In this document: positions 47,563 through 53,694 of the stretch, piece after piece | Numbering within the stretch: the first letter of the stretch is position 1 | How the letters are laid out: each line of letters begins with the position of its first letter | Notes under the pieces: model-generated | The model's input: only the letters and a program-made list of their open reading frames with translations | What the model was told of the DNA's origin: nothing | Databases searched by the model: none | Program-made: the position numbers and the translations under genes | Origin: Microglena sp. YARC | Lineage: Eukaryota; Chlorophyta; Chlorophyceae; Chlamydomonadales; Chlamydomonadaceae | Reading direction: 5' to 3' | Assembly (NCBI GenBank): GCA_022414725.1 | Contig: CM039462.1 | Location: forward strand, 179,387,154-179,451,153 | Length of the DNA: 64,000 bases

Positions 47563-50098
47563 AAGCCAAGGGGGACTTAACTTGTAAGTTGTGTGATGGT
47601 GTGAGGTTTTGTCATGTGCGCTGCGAGTGCTTAATTTTCCAGCTACGAGCAGCAGCTTCTAGGCAGCTCCCCTGAGTGGCTATCCAGCCTAACCTGACAC
47701 AATCTAGTGCAACTTGAAGCTGACACAATCTAGTGCAACTTGAAGCTGACACAATCTAGTGCAACTTGAAGCCGACTCAATCTAGTGCAACTTGAAGCTG
47801 ACACAATCTAGTGCAACTTGAAGCTGACACAATCTAGTGCAACTTGAAGCTGACACAATCTAGTGCAACTTGAAGCTGACACAATCTAGTGCAACTTGAA
47901 GCTGACACAATCTAGTGTAACTTGAAGCTGACACAATCAGCTGCCCAGAACTGCTGAAATACTTGGATTTAGCTTTGTGGCGGGCCCTGGTGAGGTGGTG
48001 GGAGAGCACTTTGGATCCCTGCCAGCCTCCTCACACTTGCACTTGCAAACGGAAATGAGGAATGACATGATGGATGAACACTCTGGGCACCTTCCAGCCC
48101 CCTCACGCTTGCACTTGCAGATAGCTTCTGCCCAGAACTGCTGAAATACTTGGATTGAGCTGTGTGGCTGGATCAGGAAGCTGACTAAAAACTGATAAGA
48201 AAATCAAAAAAGATAAGCCCTGTGTCCTCCGGGCTGTCGCGCTGTAGTCCAAGCTCAGGCGCAGTTGCGGTCTGCGAAAGCAAAACCCGCAGTAACCTTC
48301 CCCAGCGCAAGCGAACGGGAAGGTTCCTTCAACCTCACGACCCGTGGCATGGCGTTACAATTCCTGTTTTTCAAATGTAAGCCATGTGTGCTGTCCCTCT
48401 ATACCCACTGCCCACCTACACCCACTGCCCACCTACACCCAATTGCCCACCTACACCCACTGCCCACCTACACCCAATTGCTCACCTACACCCACTGCCC
48501 ACGTACACCCAATATGTGTTGCCCACCTACACCCCCTGCCCACCTACACCCAATTTAAGCCATGTGTGCTGCCAACCAACCTACACCCCCTGCCCACGTA
48601 CACCCAATGTGTGCTGCCCACCTACACCCCCTGCCCACCTACACCCAATTTAACTATACATGTGCTGCCCACCTACAGTACTGCAAGTTCTTTCTGAAGT
48701 ATGCGTCTCTGGAGTGTGCACCCATTGATCTTGTTGCAGGACGTCATGTTTTGTGTACTGACGTCTTGTTTTGTGTCCTGCCCACTCACAAGAGGACAAG
48801 TGCATACTAGAGCGTGCGTCTCTGGAGCGTGCACCCATTGATGTTGTCGGAGGACGTCTTGTTTTGTGTGCTGACGTTATTTTGATGTGTGCTGCGATCG
48901 TACAGGAGGGCAAGTTATTTCTTAAGTGTGCGTCTCTGGAGCGTGCACCCATTGCTTTTGTGGCAGGACGTCTCTTCTTGTTTGCTGGCATCTTGTTTTG
49001 TTTACTGACGCCTTGTTTTGTGTGCTGCCCACTCACAGGAGGACAAGTGCACCCTAGAGCGTGCGTCTCTGGAGCGTGCACCCATTGCTCTCGTGGCGGG
49101 ACATCTTGTTTTATTTTCTGACATCGTGTTTTTTGCGCTGATGTCTTGTTTTGTGTGCTACCCACTCACAGGAGGACAAGTGCACCCTAGAGCGTGCGTC
49201 TCTGGAGCGTGCACCCATTGCTCTCGTGGCGGGACATCTTGTTTTATTTTCTGACATCGTGTTTTTTGCGCTGATGTCTTGTTTTGTGTGCTGCCCACTC
49301 ACAGGAGGACAAGTGCACCCTAGAGCGTGCGTCTCTGGAGCGTGCACCCATTGCTCTCGTGGCGGGACATCTTGTTTTATTTTCTGACATCGTGTTTTTT
49401 GCGCTGATGTCTTGTTTTGTGTGCTACCCACTCACAGGAGGACAAGTGCACCCTAGAGCGTGCGTCTCTGGAGCGTGCACCCATTGCTCTCGTGGCGGGA
49501 CATCTTGTTTTATTTTCTGACATCGTGTTTTTTGCGCTGATGTCTTGTTTTGTGTGCTGCCCACTCACAGGAGGACAAGTGCACCCTAGAGCGTGCGTCT
49601 CTGGAGCGTGCACCCATTGCTCTCGTGGCGGGACATCTTGTTTTATTTTCTGACATCGTGTTTTTTGCGCTGATGTCTTGTTTTGTGTGCTACCCACTCA
49701 CAGGAGGACAAGTGCACCCTAGAGCGTGCGTCTCTGGAGCGTGCACCCATTGCTCTCGTGGCGGGACATCTTGTTTTATTTTCTGACATCGTGTTTTTTG
49801 CGCTGATGTCTTGTTTTGTGTGCTGCCCACTCACAGGAGGACAAGTGCACCCTAGAGCGTGCGTCTCTGGAGCGTGCACCCATTGCTCTCGTGGCGGGAC
49901 ATCTTGTTTTATTTTCTGACATCGTGTTTTTTGCGCTGATGTCTTGTTTTGTGTGCTGCCCACTCACAGGAGGACAAGTGCATCCTAGAGCGTGCGTCTC
50001 TGGAGCGTGCACCCATTGATCTTGAGTCTGGAGAAGACTCTGGATCATCTCACAGCGAGTGTGACGACAGTGAGGAAGAGGAGGAGAGTGATGAGTAG
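29715..50098 (+). CDS. Yippee-family zinc-binding protein, six exons over 20 kb
   Basis: Exons: 29715-29717 (ATG only), 30445-30543, 35300-35360, 39305-39396 (or its identical copy 41083-41174), 46709-46741, 49970-50098. They join to 417 nt, 138 residues, stop TAG, with GT-AG splice sites and consistent phases. The product matches the whole Yippee signature: Cys18/Cys21, Gly41, Leu45, Asn51, Gly65, Cys74/Cys77, GWKY (82-85) and Lys96, all at canonical spacing. The paired CxxC motifs bind zinc. Plant and animal relatives share GKAYLF, TGLH.VAD and QKYKE..ILERA. The C-terminal tail from about residue 113 is acidic (SECDDSEEEEESDE) and has CK2-type serine contexts. The biochemical role of the family is poorly defined. 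Exon 1 is the least certain: ATG is followed directly by donor GTGAGC, and exon 2 opens GRPFF as Yippee proteins do after Met. A longer N-terminus is possible. Confidence 0.9.
30043..30402. repeat. C-rich low-complexity tract in Yippee intron 1
   Basis: CCCCACACCCCACGCC-type words grade into poly-C runs interrupted by single A, T or G. No base other than C occurs at high frequency in 30220-30350. The tract ends about 40 bp before the acceptor of exon 2 and gives open frames of Pro/His only, which are not genes. Confidence 0.9.
30504..32048 (+). repeat. Array of exon 2 donor edges (Yippee intron 2)
   Basis: Eleven units of about 130-200 bp start with the true end of exon 2. Each contains CACATTTGGGGCAGACGG, GCTTGT(T/G)AGCCGG and a GTGAG or degraded GATTAG donor. 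Intron-derived sequence follows (ATGAACTAC..TTGA and CATGATCC..CTGCATG words). The central units from about 30998 to 31470 are 157-158 bp apart and nearly identical; the outer ones diverge. A further copy lies at 32618-32660 with an intact GTGAG. The seed is coding sequence plus the 5' splice site. Confidence 0.93.
32067..32261 (+). mobile_element. hAT-like MITE, copy A
   Basis: The 195-bp element has inverted ends CAGGGTACTACTAAGCGC and ..AGTAGTGCCCTG. It is flanked by the perfect 8-bp duplication GTGTGTTC (32059-32066, 32262-32269). The interior has GCGC-rich words such as GTGGGCGCAGCGCGCAGTTT and two GCGYTGACCAATTTG motifs. It has no coding capacity. It sits in Yippee intron 2 directly after the exon 2 edge array. 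Copies B and C are at 45623 and 55620. Confidence 0.93.
32296..32419. repeat. Hairpin element with 25-bp inverted arms and TTGAAA loop
   Basis: The left arm 32296-32320 (GGACCAGGCAGG..TGCGAGTGCCTT) pairs with the right arm 32395-32419, with two mismatches. Between them lies a TTGAAA hexamer repeat of about seven units (32326-32372) and a short spacer. It could be a tiny MITE whose loop has grown a microsatellite. I see no clear target duplication. Confidence 0.75.
32690..33655. repeat. G-rich array in Yippee intron 2
   Basis: Imperfect nested repeats of GGTAGGGAATGGTAGGG, GGAGGGGCAGGG and CAGTGGGATAAAATCC words make longer units of about 110-210 bp. Frequent GGG runs give strong G-quadruplex potential on the RNA-like strand. 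The long proline-rich open frames on the minus strand are a by-product. Confidence 0.9.
33664..33830 (+). repeat. Dispersed repeat 'GTAGGCC', copy
   Basis: The block contains GTAGCCAAGTAGGCTAAAGG, CTGATGAACTGAGCCCCAAA and CGTTTTACCGAAGGGGG. The same order of words recurs at 46341-46420, 54399-54530 (reverse) and 57183-57325, with fragments at 27135, 27581 and 41518. I have no family name for it. The left end is often next to short simple repeats, as in SINE tails. Confidence 0.7.
33857..33985 (+). repeat. Dispersed repeat with TGTAGCAAAAGTTG word, copies
   Basis: ATGCCCTGTGATTTTGAGCA, GTTTG and TGTAGCAAAAGTTG recur at 34590-34660, and a shortened version follows immediately at 33940-33985. 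It is a low-copy dispersed repeat of unknown type inside intron 2. Confidence 0.6.
34180..34389 (+). mobile_element. tRNA-derived SINE, copy S1
   Basis: The head has an A-box-like TGGTCTAGTGG at 34201-34211 and a perfect B box GGTTCGACTCC at 34244-34254, as in a tRNA. There is no matching acceptor stem, so it is not a tRNA gene. The body includes CGCTGTCAACGGCGATGG. The tail TCCCTTAACACCACGCCCCA is shared with all other copies. It faces copy S2 tail to tail. Confidence 0.85.
34399..34591 (-). mobile_element. tRNA-derived SINE, copy S2
   Basis: Read on the minus strand it has A box GGCTCAATGGC (34564-34574), B box GGTTCGAATCC (34526-34536), the body word GACAGCGACC (plus strand) and the tail CGCCCCACCAGGCATTATCA. 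With S1 it makes an inverted pair separated by about 10 bp. Confidence 0.85.
34703..34883 (+). repeat. Direct repeat of 21 bp, 160 bp apart
   Basis: AGCGCAAATCATGGATCCCT occurs at 34703-34722 and again at 34863-34882, with a unique A/T-rich stretch between. The cause is not clear; it could be a two-unit tandem duplication or the remains of an insertion. Confidence 0.7.
34985..35262. repeat. CAGACA/CAAAGA microsatellite tract before exon 3
   Basis: ACAGACACAGACACAGAC tracts shift to CACACA, then to CAAAGACAAAGATAAAGA and back to ACACACA, ending about 40 bp before the acceptor of Yippee exon 3. Confidence 0.9.
35361..36090 (+). repeat. 33-bp array seeded by the exon 3 donor (Yippee intron 3)
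   Basis: The array begins exactly at the exon 3 donor. The end of exon 3 and its intron read GACAG/GTATGATTTCACAATT, and each of about 22 units carries the related GGCAG/GTATTCTATCACAAT followed by ATGGTTTGCCTAGG. The first and last units are the most divergent; the middle ones are almost identical. Because 33 is divisible by three, long open frames run through both strands; I do not regard them as genes. Confidence 0.92.
36088..36625. repeat. 15-bp array TATTTCACTATTACG
   Basis: About 35 units of TATTTCACTATTACG with single-base variants (CTACTACG, CTAATACG, CAATATT) follow the 33-bp array with no spacer. Open frames of YFTIT or VIVKY type are repeat translations. Confidence 0.95.
36640..37571. 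repeat. G-rich GGGTGG array
   Basis: TGGGTGGGGTGGCTGGGTTT and GGGTGGGTGGGTGTGGG words alternate over 0.93 kb, with homogenised units of about 37-90 bp near the right end. Very high G-quadruplex potential on the sense strand. The C-rich CCACCC tracts downstream in the same intron are its near-complement. Confidence 0.93.
37598..37797 (+). mobile_element. tRNA-derived SINE, copy S3
   Basis: B box GGTTCAAATCC lies at 37652-37662 with a diverged A box before it. The body has ACTGCCATGGTAGCACTGTC and the tail reads CTCCCTTAATACCAAGCCCC. The tail half was later copied by the 1.77-kb tandem duplication, so it appears again at 39485-39567. Confidence 0.8.
37715..39484 (+). repeat. Tandem duplication copy 1: exon 4 edge array plus intact exon 4
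   Basis: The block begins inside SINE S3 and contains eight units. Each has an acceptor and the start of exon 4 (GTGCAGGGGAGCATGCAG, then AAAGGATGATGATGAC), at about 37828, 38151, 38353, 38603, 38750, 38921, 39086 and 39299. Units are separated by CCA, CA and poly-C tracts of varying length. The amount of exon 4 retained grows from about 30 nt in the first units to the complete 92-nt exon in the last (39305-39396). The whole block is repeated at 39485-41264. Confidence 0.92.
39485..41264 (+). repeat. Tandem duplication copy 2: exon 4 edge array plus intact exon 4
   Basis: This copy follows copy 1 directly and repeats its eight exon 4 edge units in the same order. The join occurs at GGGT, present at both ends of the block. 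Differences are almost all in the length of C, CA and CCA runs; I noticed very few substitutions (for example TCATCGGTGC versus TCATCAGTGC). The duplication is therefore recent, or some length differences are sequencing errors in homopolymers. Confidence 0.92.
41083..41174 (+). CDS. Second perfect copy of Yippee exon 4
   Basis: The 92 nt encode EHAERMMMTGLHVVAD, the second zinc pair C-x2-C and GWKY. They are identical to 39305-39396, with the same acceptor (CACGTGCAG) and donor (GTAAGC). Since 92 is not divisible by three, including both copies in one mRNA would shift the frame, so only one can be used per transcript. Which one is used cannot be told from sequence. Confidence 0.85.
41314..41392 (+). 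pseudogene. Degenerate third copy of Yippee exon 4
   Basis: The frame reads RMMMTGLHVVVDLT followed by GVGSDMTVGWKY and a GTAAGC donor. Both zinc cysteines are lost (Cys to Gly, Cys to Ser) and there is no AG acceptor before it. Further scraps of the exon end (TGTGAGGCATGACTGT) lie at about 39445, 41225 and 41440. This looks like an older duplicate in decay. Confidence 0.85.
41518..41565 (-). repeat. Dispersed repeat 'GTAGGCC', end fragment
   Basis: The minus strand matches the left end of the family at 46341 and 57183, including ATAGGCTAAATTGACTTGCC. Its terminal GGACTGTAACATGCGTA runs into the 9-bp satellite, so the satellite may have grown out of this end. Confidence 0.6.
41576..44432. 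repeat. 2.9-kb satellite of ATGCGTAAC (9 bp) with 11-bp variant blocks
   Basis: Units ACATGCGTA alternate in blocks with an 11-bp form ACATATGCGTA. Main 11-bp blocks lie near 42608-42690, 42878-43030, 43248-43352, 43630-43860 and 44170-44222. Each unit is a perfect purine-pyrimidine alternation. Single-base variants cluster in 43380-44100. The open frames of up to 971 codons on the minus strand translate as THV, CYA or MLR repeats and are not genes. It lies in Yippee intron 4. Confidence 0.97.
44433..44790. repeat. Three diverged units of about 150 bp
   Basis: CCCTATC..CATCCTTTATATTGATTATA begins units near 44446, 44590 and 44750. Each continues to a GGGCAGATCTGYGTGTATGT word and a GGGCATGC..ATAGGCTAT end. 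The last unit is partial. Confidence 0.75.
44948..45092. repeat. 48-bp tandem repeat, three copies
   Basis: GAGGCTGATCACTGGTAGGT followed by GGTGGGGAGCCTAGTGACAG occurs three times with no differences seen, and a partial copy reappears at 45156. Confidence 0.93.
45267..45434. repeat. CATTA pentanucleotide microsatellite
   Basis: About 33 units of CATTA, with small interruptions near 45366 and 45414. The open frames reading ITLHY are repeat translations. Confidence 0.97.
45623..45817 (-). mobile_element. hAT-like MITE, copy B
   Basis: The 195-bp element is in reverse orientation to copy A and has exactly the same length. Its right end CGCTTAGTAGTACCCTG is the complement of the family start, and the left end reads CAGAGGACTACTTCTTGCC. 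The flanks GTGTAGAT (45615-45622) and ATGTAGAT (45818-45825) match at 7 of 8 positions, an aged target duplication. It is in Yippee intron 4. Confidence 0.9.
46341..46420 (+). repeat. Dispersed repeat 'GTAGGCC', copy
   Basis: TGTTACAGTCCAAGGGTAGG, CCAAATTGGCTAAAAGGACT and CCCAACCGTGACAGGAAGGG match the left half of the copy at 57183. It lies about 290 bp before the acceptor of Yippee exon 5. Confidence 0.75.
46543..47245. repeat. GTTGAGTTGCGA repeat, then TAAA and AATG microsatellites around exon 5
   Basis: GTTGAGTTGCGAGTTGTTG repeats (46543-46665) precede exon 5. After the donor, 46786-47245 is AT-rich: (TAAA)n with AAAC variants, then (ATTC)n next to its complement (GAAT)n, which can fold into a long hairpin at about 47090-47220. 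Confidence 0.9.
47255..47455. repeat. Dispersed repeat 'AAGGCGTGAGGTTGA', copy
   Basis: CCTTATTACAAGGCGTGAGG and TTGAGGGGGCC also occur at 54003-54050. Reverse, diverged versions lie at 48245-48365 and 50736-50830 (CCTTCAAYCTCACG..GGCGT.ACAATT). The right half has GCGCATCGCAAATTGAGTGA, related to the complement of 34930-34955. Family unknown. Confidence 0.6.
47505..47561. repeat. GAT trinucleotide microsatellite
   Basis: About 19 perfect units of GAT in Yippee intron 5. Confidence 0.97.
47693..47945. repeat. 26-bp tandem repeat, about nine copies
   Basis: The unit is ACACAATCTAGTGCAACTTG plus AAGCTG. One copy has a CCGACTC variant and one has TGTAACTTG. It lies in Yippee intron 5. Confidence 0.95.
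48245..48365 (-). repeat. Dispersed repeat 'AAGGCGTGAGGTTGA', reverse copy
   Basis: AAGCTCAGGCGCAGT, GCGCAAGCGAACGGGAAGG, CCTTCAACCTCACGACCC and GGCGTTACAATT appear in the same order in a diverged copy at 50736-50830. These two copies flank the exon 6 array. Confidence 0.65.
48397..48655. repeat. CCCACCTACACCCACTG repeat
   Basis: About 14 units of a 17-18-bp CCCACCTACACCCACTG motif are grouped into longer repeats by AAGCCATGTGTGCTGCC words. The exon 6 edge array follows immediately. The CCACCTACA end resembles an acceptor (CCTACAG at 48677). Confidence 0.9.
48660..49969 (+). repeat. 133-bp exon 6 acceptor-edge satellite with 266-bp higher-order repeat
   Basis: Each monomer has acceptor CCCACTCACAG, then the start of exon 6 (GAGGACAAGTGC, CTAGAGCGTGCGTCTCTGG, GCACCCATTG) and derived intron. 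Exon-like starts fall every 133 bp at 49039, 49172, 49305, 49438, 49571, 49704 and 49837, with the true last exon at 49970. Three older, diverged units start near 48680, 48791 and 48912. The base in TGCT(G/A)CCCAC alternates G, A, G, A, G, A, G before the true exon (also G), so the real repeat is 266 bp. No other differences were seen between the regular monomers. Confidence 0.95.
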
Positions 50099-50653
50099 AA
50101 GTGATGGTGATGTTGATGATGACGACAGTGAGAAAGAGGAGGAGAGTGATGAGTAAGAGTGATGATGTTGTTGATGATGACAACAGTGAGGAAGAGGAGG
50201 AGAGTGATGAGTAAGAGTGATGATGTTGTTGATGATGACAACAGTGAGGAAGAGGAGGAGAGTGATGAGTAAGAGTGATGATGATGTTGATGATGACAAC
50301 AGTGAGGAAGAGGAGGAGAGTGATGAGGAAGAGTGATGATGTTGTTGATGATGACGACGAGTACCTTTTTACTGGTGCCCTACTGGACTTCTAATCTGTC
50401 CGTGGCCTAAACAAATCGAGGGTGGCTGATGGACATCACGAAATATTTGTGGAGAGTCCTTGACAATCTGGAGAATATTTGTATTCCCCTCACAGCTGGG
50501 GGATTCTGGTTCATCTAACACCGAGTGTGACGACAGTGAGGAAGATGAGCAGAGTGGTGATGAGTAGTGGGGAGTCCTTGTCAGTCTGGAGAAGATTCAG
50601 GATCCTCTCAAAGAGAGTGTGACGACAGTGAGGAAGTGGAGGAGAGTGATGAG
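50035..50653 (+). repeat. Repeated acidic-tail and stop-codon end of Yippee exon 6
   Basis: The coding end GTGACGACAGTGAGGAAGAG with GAGAGTGATGAGTAG (50056-50098) is repeated about every 60 bp to 50336, in forms such as GATGATGACAACAGTGAGG. Two longer, more distant copies include the SGEDSGSS part: 50508-50568 (after a CCCCTCACAG acceptor-like site) and 50588-50653. Both keep an open acidic frame and end in GATGAGTAG. These may be spare or alternative last exons or parts of the 3' untranslated region. Confidence 0.88.
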
Positions 50654-50735
50654 TAGAAGTGATGTTGATGATGACGACGAGTACCTTTTTACTAGTGCCC
50701 TAATGGACTCCGATAAGTATCCTCCATGCTGTTGC

Positions 50736-50830
50736 GCGTTAGTTCGAGCTCAGGCTCAGTCCCCAGTGCAAGCGAGCGTGAAGCTTCCTTCAATCTCACG
50801 TCTTCTGGCAAGGCGTAACAATTTCCAATT
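50736..50830 (-). repeat. Dispersed repeat 'AAGGCGTGAGGTTGA', reverse copy
   Basis: GAGCTCAGGCTCAGTCCCC, GCAAGCGAGCGTGAAGC and CCTTCAATCTCACGTC match the copy at 48245-48365 in order. It lies downstream of the Yippee tail repeats. Confidence 0.65.
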
Positions 50831-50842
50831 TTACGAAACACA

Positions 50843-51197
50843 AGATGTGTGACTTTCTCGGTACCAGTCCATGTAGCCTTGGGTCAAGATGTGTGACTTT
50901 CTCGGTACCAGTCCATGTAGCCTTGGGTCAAGATGTGTGACTTTCTCGGTACCAGTCCATGTGGCCTTGGGTCAAGATGTGTGACTTTCTCGGTACCAGT
51001 CCATGTAGCCTTGGGTCAAGATATGTGACTTTCTCGGTACCAGTCCATGTAGCCTTGGGTCAAGATGTGTGACTTTCTCGGTACCAGTCCATGTAGCCTT
51101 GGGTCAAGATGTGTGACTTTCTCGGTACCAGTCCATGTAGCCTTGGGTCAAGATGTGTGACTTTCTCGGTACCAGTCCATGTGGCCTTGGGTCAAGG
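50843..51197. repeat. 44-bp tandem repeat, about eight copies
   Basis: TCAAGATGTGTGACTTTCTC, GGTACCAGTCCATGT and AGCCTTGGG make the unit. Only single-base differences are seen (GTGGCC versus GTAGCC, ATATGTG). Confidence 0.95.
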
Positions 51198-51237
51198 ATC
51201 ACGAACAAGTAAATGGTGGATCTAGTGATCAGGGGAT

Positions 51238-51287
51238 CCCAAAACCGAAACCCTAAACCTAAATCCTGAACCCTAAATCCACCTACC
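51238..51287. repeat. Interstitial telomere-like tract, degenerate
   Basis: CCGAAACCCTAAACCTAAAT and CCTGAACCCTAAATCC resemble the plant-type CCCTAAA telomere repeat in degraded form. It is followed at once by a SINE tail. Confidence 0.6.
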
Positions 51288-51385
51288 GCCTGGAGGGCGA
51301 CACGTACTATGTCTGCCATGGTGACTTTCCCCAGCTGCGGCGTACGGGAGGGTCCCCTTAACACCACGCTCCTCCAGGCGTTTTT
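51288..51385 (+). mobile_element. SINE tail fragment
   Basis: CGTACGGGAGGGTCCCCTTA, ACACCACGCTCCTCCAGGCG and the CTGCCATGG word match the second half of copy S1. The tRNA-like head is missing. Confidence 0.65.
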
Positions 51386-51750
51386 TATCAAGCCATGAGC
51401 ACTTGCCATCTGTCCTAGGGTACCTCAATCATCTGAAGGGGTCCGCCCATACATTTAAAGACAAGTTATGTGCAGCGTCGCATGCGACGCTACAAATTAA
51501 CGGAGAGTGATCGCGACGAAGCAACAGGTGGCAACGGAAGTGAGTTAGTTAAGAGACCGTTGGCTAACGTGTCAGGCTTTGTCTCGGTCAGAGGGATGGA
51601 TGGTCGGTGGGTCGGTCGGCCGGACGGACAAATGGGTAACCCTGGGGGATCCCGCTCCCCAGAAGAGGGGGCTCCACCAAAAGCACTTCTTATTTTTTTG
51701 GCTAGGCATAGCAACTTCCAGCCAGCTCTATTATCCAGCCACTGCTTCAA
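51386..51750. other. Unassigned stretch
   Basis: No gene or known repeat is recognised. A GGTCGGTGGGTCGGTCGG run lies near 51603. The small open frame 51470-51775 has no domain. Confidence 0.5.
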
Positions 51751-51975
51751 GCCTAAAGCATTCAGTTACCTTTGAATACCAATCATGTCAGCTACATTGG
51801 AATACCAATCATGTTAGCTACATTGGAGTGCCAGTCATGTCAGCTACATTTGGAATACCAATCATGTTAGCTACATTGGAGTGCCAGTCATGTCAGCTAC
51901 ATTTGGAATACCAATCATGTTAGCTACATTGGAGTGCCAGTCATGTCAGCTACATTGGAATGCCAGTCATGCCAG
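51751..51975. repeat. About 52-bp composite repeat
   Basis: TGGAATACCAATCATGTTAG alternates with TGGAGTGCCAGTCATGTCAG, each followed by CTACATT, about nine half-units in all. Words at its right edge (GAGCTGCCTAGAAGCTGCTA) are the complement of 47650-47672, so a larger dispersed repeat may surround it. Confidence 0.85.
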
Positions 51976-52317
51976 CTTTCAGAAGCATTGGCTGGCCTCA
52001 AGTTTGGCCCAAGGAATGTGAAAAGGAGCTGCCTAGAAGCTGCTACGAGTAGCCCAAAATAGAAAGAGTGAAAGAAAGATAAACTTCTATGTCCTTCTAT
52101 GTACTGCTATGCACTGCTTTGTACTTATATGTACTTATATGTACTGCTCTGACCCAACATTTACCATGTATTGCTGCAATTTACAATCAATTTTGCTTGT
52201 ATGTCTAGTGTTTTTAGAGTAATATCCAATACATTGTTATGCCTTGCCGTGTAGTAGCATTTGCATATGATCCTTTGTGGCCGTTAACCACTTTGCACCA
52301 CGAGTTCCAGCATAGAT
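51976..52317. other. Unassigned stretch with TATGTACTG repeats
   Basis: Short CTATGTACTGCTATGCACTG repeats lie at 52088-52153. Nothing else is recognised. Confidence 0.5.
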
Positions 52318-52450
52318 CAGCATGTACCGCCAGTACAGGTGTACATATACCAACCATGCGCAGTGCATTTAGTTGGATATGGTTAGGGTTCCCTCAGCCC
52401 TGCTCCCACTTATTTCTGGTACATGCATGTACAAGCTTTTTGTACAGCCT
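52318..52450 (+). repeat. Dispersed repeat 'CATGTACCGCC', copy 1
   Basis: CATGTACCGCCAGTACAGG, AGGGTTCCCTCAGCCCTGCT and ACTTATTTCTGGTACATGCA recur in order at 53397-53575. The second copy has about 25 extra bases (CAAGCCACGCCTGCTGGC) between the last two words. A SINE follows directly here. Confidence 0.75.
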
Positions 52451-52653
52451 GTAATGATAACGCCTGGTGGGGCGTGGGATTAAGAAAGGCCTGTCTTGCG
52501 GCGGTAGAGAACAGGCTGCTACTTTACCTGGACAGTGCTACCATGGCTGTTGACAGCGACCGCGAACACTAAGGCGCACCAGTAGGGATTCGAACCCCGC
52601 ACCTTCTGCCTGATTTCAACGAACTCAACCATTGAGCCAATCGTCGAAACAGG
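52451..52653 (-). mobile_element. tRNA-derived SINE, copy S5
   Basis: On the minus strand it has B box GGTTCGAATCC (complement of GGATTCGAACC at 52587-52597), a GGCTCAATGGTTGAG A-box region and a CACGCCCCACCAGGCGTTAT tail. It matches S2 along most of its length. Confidence 0.85.
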
Positions 52654-53396
52654 ATAGGTGTGTTAAAAAGTATCAGTCGCTACCGAAATAATGTTACCTA
52701 TGAAGCCTTTCTGCATATTTCGTCACCGACACTGTGCCATTCTGGCAGATTGGGGTCCAAACTTACTGCGCTAGGTAAAACCTTTCTCTAATAACCGATC
52801 CAGGTCCAGTGGTGACGTTTTCCCGGGTGATCTATTGCGAGGCTCCAAACCTACTTGCACGTTTTAGCGCTTTCCGGACTTCCGCAGCGCGTCTGAGCAT
52901 GGAGAGATACAAATGTTTCTCACATGGTGAGTATATTATACTCATCTTGCATGCACATGTGGCACCAATTCAAATTTGAACTGAATATTGAGGATGAGGC
53001 TCCATGCAATTGGTCAAGTGCTCATATAGGGGCCTACATGCTGGGGTCCATACACATTTAGGTTAATGTGTGTGCCCACGACACACACTAGCACCAGAGT
53101 AGCACAACATGCTTACTAGTCTGACCCCCCAAGACATTTGGGGCTGGTGTGCCTTGTGTAATATAGGGTACTTGTGACATGCCCCAACACCCGTGTTAAT
53201 TTGACAATCCAAAGGGTGGAAATGGAGGAACTAGTTAACAGCTGCCTAGTCATTGCTTCACAACAAATTATGACACATGCATAATATGAGCCATCATTTG
53301 TGTTATATTCATAAATATCACCCAAGTAGTTTAAGAGGGTTGTTGACATGTGGCATTGTTTAGAAGATGACTAATACTTTTGAACAAGCTTAGGAG
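52654..53396. other. Unassigned stretch
   Basis: No coding region or repeat is recognised. Open frames are short and without motifs. Confidence 0.5.
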
Positions 53397-53575
53397 ATCA
53401 TCATGTACCGCCTGTAAAGTTGTGCCAGCCTGTATGCCAACCTTGCATAGTGTATTCAGTGGGCTAGGGTTAAGGTTCCCCCAGCCCTGCTCCTCAAGCC
53501 ACGCCTGCTGGCATCCCACTTATTTCTGGTACATGCATGCACACGCTGCTTTGTACCGCCTGTATGTATGTATGT
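53397..53575 (+). repeat. Dispersed repeat 'CATGTACCGCC', copy 2
   Basis: It matches 52318-52450 in word order, with an internal insertion. It is followed by a GTATGTATGTATG microsatellite and, at 53661-53680, a run of C. Confidence 0.75.
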
Positions 53576-53694
53576 ACAGTTGTGTAAGTCTGTATGCCAG
53601 ATTGAATTGGCTTGTTACATGTTTTTCAGCCGACTCTGTGCTGCTCGCCGTCTTCCTATGCCCCCCCCCCCCCCCCCCCCATGAGATACCAGTA

